Shown here: in pieces, positions 1 to 5,241 of the stretch | Layout: each line of letters opens with the position of its first letter | Position numbering within the stretch: the first letter of the stretch is position 1 | NCBI GenBank assembly: GCA_002383405.1 | Contig: DFYS01000150.1 | Location: forward strand, 1-6,923 | DNA from: Moorella sp. UBA4076 | Lineage (GTDB): Bacteria > Bacillota > DSM-521 > Neomoorellales > Neomoorellaceae | Direction of reading: 5' to 3' | DNA: 6,923 nucleotides | Made by a program: the position numbers and the translations under genes | Notes under the pieces: generated by a model | The model's input: the letters and a program-made list of their open reading frames with translations, nothing else | What the model was told of the DNA's origin: nothing | The model's database searches: none

Positions 1-108
1 GGGAACCAGGTGAACTGGAACCGGAAGAAAATGGCGGCGATGCTGGGAATAAGCTCGACTACTTTATGGCGGCGGTTGAAGCAAGCGGGTATAACTATGA
101 AGAAATAA
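1..108 (+). CDS. C-terminal fragment of a Fis-type HTH regulator, probably a second sigma-54 activator (5' end outside window)
   Basis: Frame 1 is open from the first base and ends at TAA (106-108), giving the last 35 residues of a protein. It contains NRKKMAAMLGISSTTLWRRL followed by KQAGITMKK. This is the recognition-helix pattern of the Fis-type helix-turn-helix that closes sigma-54-dependent activators, where the usual form is AA..LGI.RTTLWRKLK. The minus-strand regulator in this window ends with the matching stretch TALASSLGIDRTTLWKKLKK, so the two proteins probably belong to one family. Only the DNA-binding tail is visible, so the sensor and AAA+ domains are inferred. The gene converges on the minus-strand regulator, with 80 nt between their stop codons. 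A nucleoid-type Fis protein or another Fis-HTH regulator cannot be excluded. The HTH call is solid; the full identity is likely but unproven. Confidence 0.75.
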   Translation, partial: GNQVNWNRKKMAAMLGISSTTLWRRLKQAGITMKK

Positions 109-128
109 GTCAACCTGGCATTAAGTAA

Positions 129-167
129 GCAAACTGATCGACTACCTGCTTTAGCAGATGGGTTTGC
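129..167. terminator. Weak nested inverted repeat between two convergent genes
   Basis: The arms GCAAAC (129-134) and GTTTGC (162-167) are perfect complements. They enclose a second small hairpin, CTGC-TTTA-GCAG (146-157). The element sits in the 80-nt gap between two convergent stop codons, where a bidirectional terminator would be expected. Neither strand has a clear T-run after the stem, so its role as an intrinsic terminator is doubtful. I see nothing else in this gap. Confidence 0.25.
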
Positions 168-188
168 CATGGCTGTAATCCCAGTGAA

Positions 189-2123
189 TTAACCGCGGCC
201 TTTGCCTTTTTTCAGCTTCTTCCAGAGGGTGGTCCGGTCTATCCCCAGGGAGCTGGCCAGGGCGGTTTTGGTCATGCCGCTCTCGGCCAGCATCTGTTCC
301 AGCAGGTTCTTCTCCAACCCCTGCCAGGTCTCTTTCCACGTCCCCTTTTCCAGCAGGTCTAACCTGCTGCCTGGATTGGATTCCCGCCGGCTCTCGGCCA
401 GCAACTGTTGCAGTAGTTCGTCTTGATCAGGGTGCTGCCCGGCCAGGGCTACGAAGCGCTCGCTGAAGTTCATCAGCTCCCGCACGTTCCCCGGCCAGGA
501 GTACTCCTGGAGCAGTAGGACGTTATGCAGGTGGTCCGGGTTGAGGCGCCGCCCCAGCCGGCGGCTTAAGGTGCGCACAAAGTGCTCGAAAAGCAGCGGG
601 ATATCTTCCGGCCGCTCCCGCAAAGGGGGTACGTAAAGCGGCAAGACGTTGAGCCGGAAGTACAGGTCCTGCCGGAACTCTCCCTGCCGTACCGCTTCTT
701 TGAGGTCGCAGTTGGTGGCGACGATAATGCGCACGTCGACCGGGATCAGGCTGCTACCCCCCAGCCGGGTGACTTCTTTTTCCTGGAGTACCCTTAAGAT
801 CTTACTCTGCAGTTCTATGGGCATGGTGCCGATTTCGTCTAAAAAGAGGGTGCCGCCGTGGGCGAGTTCAAACAGGCCTTCTTTACCGCCTTTTTTAGCC
901 CCGGTGAAGGCGCCTTCTTCGTAGCCGAAGAGCTCGCTCTCCATCAGCTCCTTGGGCAGGGCCGAACAGTTGATGGCTACAAAGGGGCTATTTTGGCGGT
1001 TGCTCAAATTGTGGATGCTCTGGGCAAAGAGCTCTTTGCCGACGCCGCTCTCACCGTAGATGGCCACGGTGGAGTCGGTGGCGGCAAAGACGGCGGCTTG
1101 CTGTTTGGCGGCGGCTATGGCTTTGCTTTTGCCGATGATATCGTCCAGGGTAAAGCGGGCCGTCATCGCCCGCCGCGCCAGCTGGCGGCGGAAGTTGTGT
1201 TCCAGGTTCTGGAGGCGGGCGGCTTCGAAGAAGGTGACTACCGTACCGGTGGTCTGGCTGCCCACCCGCACGGGGACGATGTTGGCCATGATGGAGAGGC
1301 TGTCCAGTTTAAGCAGTTTGCCGGTCAGGGGGCTGTCGGCCCGATCGTTGAAAAGCGCTTCAATAGTATTGGATGTAGTTTTTAAAACTTCAGTTACTTC
1401 CCTGCCTATAAGCTGTTCGCGGGGCATTTTTAAGATTTCCGTGGCGGCGCTGTTGACATAGGCGATTTCGTTGTCCCCTTCCAGAAAGAGGATGCCTTCG
1501 TGGGCGAAGTCGAGGAGGGCCTGCAGCCGGGCGGCCCGTTCTTTCTCCTTCTGGGTGGCTTTGACGATTTCTATAGCTTTGTGCAGGGACTGCAGGATGG
1601 TTTCGCGGCTGAAAATAATCAAATGCGATCGATGACCCAGTCGCTGGGCTGCCTCAACAGCCAGGCTCCCACCTACTACTACCACGTCGGTTTCTCCGGC
1701 CTTTTTGATAACTTCCTGGATCTCGTGGCGGTAATCGACAAGAACCTTCGTTACCTTAATACCCAGAACCCCGGGCCAGGGCCCCAGGTCGTGATTCTGG
1801 GTGCGGTGCAGGATAAGCAGGATATGCCTACCCTTATTCCGGGCCTGGTAGAGTGCCTTGAGGATGTCGGGAAAGGTAATCGGACATTCGACTACCGGTA
1901 GGGATACCTCGGGCGCCAGCAGAGGCTGCATGCCACCACGGGCGATCAGCACGTCGCAATCGGCTTCCAGCTTTTTGGCCGCCTGGATAAGGGTGGCATC
2001 GGCCAGGGGAGCGGCTTCTTCCCATACGGTCACTGTGGCGCTGACGGCAACTTCCCCGGCCACCTGACGCACCTTTGTTGCCAGTTCCGAATATAAGGCC
2101 AGAAAGCCTACTTTTACTTGCAT
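189..2123 (-). CDS. PrpR-type sigma-54-dependent transcriptional activator (PrpR_N, PAS, AAA+, Fis HTH)
   Basis: This 644-residue enhancer-binding protein should remodel sigma-54 RNA polymerase with ATP. Residues 1-190 resemble the PrpR N-terminal sensor domain (start MQVKVGFLALYSELATKVRQ), which binds small metabolites in propionate regulators. Residues 198-300 look like a PAS domain (FAHEGILFLEGDNEIAYVNS). The AAA+ core follows at about 325-560. It has Walker A GESGVGKE (357-364), an intact sigma-54 contact loop GAFTGA (404-409), Walker B TLFLDE (425-430), an arginine-finger region FRQDLYFRL (483-491) and WPGNVREL (543-550). A Fis-type HTH lies at about 614-637. All key residues are present, so it should be active. 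The ATG at 2123 has AAAGGAAG 8 nt upstream. The gene lies 111 nt downstream of the transporter operon, on the same strand, beyond a terminator, so it probably has its own promoter. The ligand is unknown; an acid or acyl intermediate handled by the neighbours is the simplest inference. Confidence 0.93.
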   Translation of the reverse strand: MQVKVGFLALYSELATKVRQVAGEVAVSATVTVWEEAAPLADATLIQAAKKLEADCDVLIARGGMQPLLAPEVSLPVVECPITFPDILKALYQARNKGRHILLILHRTQNHDLGPWPGVLGIKVTKVLVDYRHEIQEVIKKAGETDVVVVGGSLAVEAAQRLGHRSHLIIFSRETILQSLHKAIEIVKATQKEKERAARLQALLDFAHEGILFLEGDNEIAYVNSAATEILKMPREQLIGREVTEVLKTTSNTIEALFNDRADSPLTGKLLKLDSLSIMANIVPVRVGSQTTGTVVTFFEAARLQNLEHNFRRQLARRAMTARFTLDDIIGKSKAIAAAKQQAAVFAATDSTVAIYGESGVGKELFAQSIHNLSNRQNSPFVAINCSALPKELMESELFGYEEGAFTGAKKGGKEGLFELAHGGTLFLDEIGTMPIELQSKILRVLQEKEVTRLGGSSLIPVDVRIIVATNCDLKEAVRQGEFRQDLYFRLNVLPLYVPPLRERPEDIPLLFEHFVRTLSRRLGRRLNPDHLHNVLLLQEYSWPGNVRELMNFSERFVALAGQHPDQDELLQQLLAESRRESNPGSRLDLLEKGTWKETWQGLEKNLLEQMLAESGMTKTALASSLGIDRTTLWKKLKKGKGRG

Positions 2124-2126
2124 AAC

Positions 2127-2143
2127 CGGGACTTCCTTTCCCG
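2127..2143 (-). promoter_or_regulatory. Ribosome-binding site of the regulator, carried in the loop of a small hairpin
   Basis: On the minus strand, CGGGA (2143-2139) and TCCCG (2131-2127) can pair as a 5-bp stem. The 7-nt loop AAGGAAG (2138-2132) is the Shine-Dalgarno sequence of the regulator. Spacing from the loop to the ATG at 2123 is 8 nt. The site supports the chosen start. Whether the hairpin matters for translation is unknown. Confidence 0.5.
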
Positions 2144-2164
2144 TTAAAGATCAATGTTAAAGAT
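2143..2164 (-). repeat. Tandem direct repeat ATCTTTAAC upstream of the regulator
   Basis: The 9-mer ATCTTTAAC (minus strand) occurs twice, at 2164-2156 and 2151-2143, with a 4-nt spacer, so the copies are offset by 13 bp. They lie between the terminator hairpin and the ribosome site of the regulator, where its promoter or 5' leader must be. I could not identify a convincing -35/-10 pair or a -24/-12 element here. It may be a protein-binding site or chance in an AT-rich leader. Confidence 0.4.
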
Positions 2165-2204
2165 AAATAATGAAGAGAAAGAGGAGGCCGGGCTCCTCTT
2201 TCTC
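2159..2204 (-). terminator. Rho-independent terminator at the end of the transporter operon
   Basis: GAGAAAGAGGAG and its exact complement CTCCTCTTTCTC (2175-2186 and 2193-2204) form a perfect 12-bp stem with a 6-nt loop. On the minus strand the stem is followed by the T-rich tail TTCATTATTTATCTTT (2174-2159). It starts 30 nt after the stop of the solute-binding protein gene and comes before the regulator start, so it should end most operon transcripts. The plus-strand side has no T-run, and no plus-strand gene ends here. Confidence 0.8.
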
Positions 2205-2234
2205 CCACAGAGAAGGTCGTTAACCGCTTGGCTG

Positions 2235-3199
2235 TTATTTTATTACTCCAGCCTCTTTAAAATACTTTTCCGCGCCCGGATGGAGTGGCACTTTGCTCCA
2301 TCCTGAAATGGCGCTCTTGTCCAGTTTTAAAGACCTAAAACCCTCATGGGCGGCCTGCAATTTATCAAGATTGCTCCAGACACTTTTAGTGAATTTGTAG
2401 ACGAGTTCGGCATCCAGGTCTTTATGGGCAATAACGGCCACAGCCATAGCCATGGTAGGCGTATCGTGATTAACGCCTTTATAAGTTCCAGCCGGTATAA
2501 CTGTCGTTGTCAGTAAGTCTCCTATGTCGGCGTTGAATTTTTCTGCTTGCGGCCCTTCCAAGGGTAATAAATCTATCTCCCTGGTAACAGCAACTTCAGC
2601 TATACCCGGCATAGGCGTTTCCGCCAGGAGGATGACGGCGTCGACATGGCCGTCCTTAAGCGCTTCCACCGCCTCCCCCGTAGTCAGGGCCGAAGCTTTA
2701 TAATCACCCGGTTTCAAGCCATAGGCATTGAGCAACGCCTCAGCGATTTTGCGGGTTGCCTGCCCCGGGGCACCGATATTTACTGTTTTCCCCTTCAGAT
2801 CCCCGATGCTTTTGATGCCCTTCCGGGCATCTACCGCCACATGAATTGGTGACAGCAGGAAGTTAAACAACCCGCGGATATCAGGATATTTCCCATAGCC
2901 ACTGATTACCACATTATTGCTGGCTTCACCGAGTTGCACGCTTTGCTTGGCCACCAGGCCCACATTTTCTTCAAAGCCCGCTGTCACCTGGGGGGAAACC
3001 TTCAAGCCCTCCATGGTTTTATTGGCTACATCGCAGATAACTCCCCCCATGATGTAAGGAGAAGAACCGGAACCGGATGTCCCCAGCGCCCAGTCAACAG
3101 TTTTTACTGTTTGAGTACCCCCCCCCGGTCACCACAGCCATAAATTGCAAGGCTCAAGGATAATAAGCCTACCAACAATAATCCTCCCTTAATTCTCAC
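2235..3199 (-). CDS. TAXI-family TRAP transporter solute-binding lipoprotein, frameshifted at a G9 tract
   Basis: This extracytoplasmic receptor should capture an organic acid or amino acid for the adjacent permease. The mature part is in one frame up to TAA (2237-2235) and includes VDWALGTSGSGSSPYIMGG, GKTVNIGAPGQATR (about 137-150) and the closing PLHPGAEKYFKEAG, all typical of TAXI proteins. Upstream, that frame hits TGA at 3131-3129. The signal peptide lies in the next frame, from a GTG at 3199: MRIKGGLLLVGLLSLSLAIY then GC, a lipoprotein signal with Cys22 as the probable lipidation site. The GTG has GGGAGGAGG 8 nt upstream. The two frames meet at nine G (3126-3118); ten G would give a 321-residue protein, the usual family length. 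As written, translation from the GTG stops after 31 residues. Without the signal, the first ATG (3050) would give a 271-residue protein lacking the first mature strand and any export signal. Sequencing error, mutation and phase variation are all open. Confidence 0.88.
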
Positions 3200-3207
3200 C
3201 CCATATG

Positions 3208-3216
3208 CCTCCTCCC
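3208..3216 (-). promoter_or_regulatory. Strong ribosome-binding site that fixes the GTG start of the TAXI lipoprotein
   Basis: GGGAGGAGG on the minus strand ends at 3208, 8 nt before the GTG at 3199-3197. An ATG at 3204-3202 is only 3 nt from the site and reads ATG GGG TGA, a two-codon frame that overlaps the GTG. The spacing and the lipoprotein signal that follows both favour GTG. Confidence 0.75.
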
Positions 3217-3231
3217 CCGGGTTCCTCCCGG
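3217..3231 (-). other. Small hairpin just before the TAXI lipoprotein ribosome site
   Basis: CCGGG (3231-3227) and CCCGG (3221-3217) form a 5-bp GC stem around the loop AGGAA, extendable by two G-T pairs into the ribosome site. It lies in the 59-nt gap between the permease stop and the lipoprotein start. Such intercistronic stems can protect downstream mRNA from decay and so raise the receptor level over the permease. That role is inference; no T-run follows, so it is not a terminator. Confidence 0.4.
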
Positions 3232-3258
3232 AATTATTCTGCCTGTTTTCCAGCCTGT

Positions 3259-5211
3259 CTACAACGTCTTTACCACTTCAGCATCCCGGCCGATCACCCC
3301 CCTTTTTTTGATTGCCCGCTGCCAGGCAACCACCATAGCTACCATCACTATGCCAATAACGTCTGTAACCAAACCAGGTTTGATTAATAAGAGCCCGCCG
3401 GCAAGCAACAACACCCTTTCCGGCCACCCCGCCCTGGTCAAAAACCAGCCCTGAACACTGCCAGCTACAGCAACAGCCCCAATACTGGCACAAATAAAAG
3501 CCAGCACGACCTCACTCCAATTGCCTATCATTAATATTTGCGGACCAAAAACCCACATATAGGGAATAATAAATGACGCCAGCGCAAGACGGACCGAAGC
3601 CCAGCCTGTTTTCCACCAGTCGGCCCCAGCCAGACCGGCAGCTACAATAGAGACCAGGCACACCGGCGGCGTCAGGCCAGATAAAATAGCATAATAGAAA
3701 ACAAAGAGGTGGGCTGCTATTACCGGCACTCCCAATTTTACCAGCGAAGGCGCTGCAAACATGGCCATCAGCAAATAAACCACCGGTGTTGGCATGCCCA
3801 TGCCCATGATTATACTTACCAGCATAGCCATAAGCAGCATGGGGATTAAGTGCCCGCCGGTCAACGCTATGGCAATACTGGAAAAACGCATGCCCAGTCC
3901 TGTTAGAACTACAGCGCTGATGATGATACCGATCCCGGCACAGAGGACGGCGATTTCCACGGCATTGTAGGCGCCTTTTTCGCAGGCCTGCCAGAAATCC
4001 TTCCAGTTGAAATGGTTATGTTTACGTAAATAAGTCACCAGGATGCAGGTGATGATAGCTACAAAACCGGCTTTGGTAGCTGTATAGCCTGCAATCATCA
4101 GCATGTAAATCAGAACCAGCAAAGGGAGCAACAAATATCCTGAAGATAGCACCTGCTTAATACTGGGTAAATCGCTTGCGGGTAAGCCTTTGAGCCCAGA
4201 ACTTGCAGCTTCAAAATGAATAACGGCAAAGACATTGATATAATAAATAACAGCCGGGATTAAAGCCATCAAGGCTAGCTGGCCGTAGGGAACGCCGGTG
4301 ATCTCAGCCATGATAAAAGCCGCCGCACCCATGACTGGAGGCATCAACTGACCACCACACGAAGAAAGGGCCTCGATGGCGGCAGCAATATGACTGCGAA
4401 AACCTGCCTGCTTCATCATGGGAATGGTAAATGAACCCACCGCTACGGCATTGCCGAGCGAGCTGCCGGTTACCGTACCCATTAAGGAACTGGCGATAAC
4501 ACAGGCCTTGGCCGAGCCGCCGGTAAACCGGCCCACAAGGGCAAGGGCGAGCTTGAGGAAAAAATCAGTTACGCCGGTCTTGCCTAGAAAAACACCGAAA
4601 AGGATAAACAAATAGAGGTAGGTAGCTGACACTGCCAGACCGGTGCCGAAAATCCCCTCCGAAGAATAGGAAAGCAGGTAGATCAAACGTTCAATACTAA
4701 TACCGGGATGGGCGAAAAGCCCGGGAAAATAAGGTCCCCAGAATATATAAGCCAGGGCGAGGAGCATAAGGAAGAAGAAAACCCGGTTGGAGCGCCGCGT
4801 TGCTTCCAGCACCAGGAGGATGACTAGAGTTCCGATGATCAGGTCCATCCGGGTTAAATCCTCCAGGTTGCCTATTCTATTGGCCACTGCCTCGTAAAAG
4901 AATACTATATAACCTACAGCTGCCAGGGCTATCGCGGCAATGATGCCATCTATCACCAGCCAGGTCTTACTGCGGGCCGCTTTTTTATTTGCCGGATATA
5001 GCAAGAAGAACAAAACTAATATTAAAGTCAAATGTACGGCTCTGTGGACGACGGCCGTCTTATAAATGCCAAAGGCAGCCGTATATAATTGAAACAGGGA
5101 CAGGGTGACAGCTAAAACAGTCACTAGAGCCTTCAGATTACCGGCCAGGGACCTCTTGGTCAATTCTACACTCTCTAAATCGATTTTTTGGTCCTGTTTC
5201 TTCCCGAACAA
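3259..5211 (-). CDS. TRAP transporter permease, fused small and large subunits (4TM/12TM, TAXI-associated)
   Basis: This 650-residue inner-membrane protein should be the ion-coupled permease that takes substrate from the TAXI lipoprotein encoded next to it. An N-terminal DctQ-like part (about 1-140) has hydrophobic helices near 28-48, 57-73, 83-105 and 122-136. The DctM-like part (about 140-555) carries conserved TRAP segments: TGSSLGNAVAVGSFTIPMMK (248-267), SSCGGQLMPPVMGAAAFIMA (283-302), IIMGMGMPTPVVYLL (467-481) and TPPVCLVSIVAAGLAGADWW (514-533). Two or more further helices (about 566-630) form a C-terminal extension like the one common in fused TAXI permeases (DUF3394-like). The start is TTG at 5211: an in-frame TGA at 5229 leaves no upstream start, and AAGGAGG lies 9 nt ahead. 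The first residues are charged and cytoplasmic, as expected. It begins 30 nt after the flavoenzyme stop, so co-transcription is likely. Substrate cannot be read from sequence. Confidence 0.95.
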   Translation of the reverse strand: MFGKKQDQKIDLESVELTKRSLAGNLKALVTVLAVTLSLFQLYTAAFGIYKTAVVHRAVHLTLILVLFFLLYPANKKAARSKTWLVIDGIIAAIALAAVGYIVFFYEAVANRIGNLEDLTRMDLIIGTLVILLVLEATRRSNRVFFFLMLLALAYIFWGPYFPGLFAHPGISIERLIYLLSYSSEGIFGTGLAVSATYLYLFILFGVFLGKTGVTDFFLKLALALVGRFTGGSAKACVIASSLMGTVTGSSLGNAVAVGSFTIPMMKQAGFRSHIAAAIEALSSCGGQLMPPVMGAAAFIMAEITGVPYGQLALMALIPAVIYYINVFAVIHFEAASSGLKGLPASDLPSIKQVLSSGYLLLPLLVLIYMLMIAGYTATKAGFVAIITCILVTYLRKHNHFNWKDFWQACEKGAYNAVEIAVLCAGIGIIISAVVLTGLGMRFSSIAIALTGGHLIPMLLMAMLVSIIMGMGMPTPVVYLLMAMFAAPSLVKLGVPVIAAHLFVFYYAILSGLTPPVCLVSIVAAGLAGADWWKTGWASVRLALASFIIPYMWVFGPQILMIGNWSEVVLAFICASIGAVAVAGSVQGWFLTRAGWPERVLLLAGGLLLIKPGLVTDVIGIVMVAMVVAWQRAIKKRGVIGRDAEVVKTL

Positions 5212-5220
5212 ATCCCGATA

Positions 5221-5227
5221 CCTCCTT
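5221..5227 (-). promoter_or_regulatory. Ribosome-binding site that fixes the TTG start of the TRAP permease
   Basis: AAGGAGG (5227-5221, minus strand) lies 9 nt before the TTG at 5211-5209. An in-frame TGA at 5229-5227 overlaps the site, so no earlier start is possible, and no ATG follows in the charged N-terminal region. TTG is therefore the only well-placed start. Confidence 0.75.
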
Positions 5228-5241
5228 CACCGATATGGGGT

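Noticed and set aside
150..170. Possible sigma-54 element TGGCAAACCCATCTGC on the minus strand in the convergent gap
   Set aside because: The GG-to-GC spacing is one base too long, the -12 half is poor, and it would drive transcription antisense into the left gene.
858..1385. 175-residue plus-strand open frame antisense to the regulator
   Set aside because: It has no recognisable domain or ribosome site and lies wholly within the AAA+ and PAS coding region of a well-supported gene; it is a GC-rich shadow frame.
1500..1901. 133-residue plus-strand open frame antisense to the regulator's N-terminal part
   Set aside because: It mirrors conserved PrpR_N coding sequence and shows no family features of its own.
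3050..3050. ATG at 3050 as the start of the TAXI gene (271 residues)
   Set aside because: Clear TAXI sequence (VDWALGTSGSGSS) continues upstream of it in the same frame, there is no ribosome site before it, and the protein would lack an export signal.
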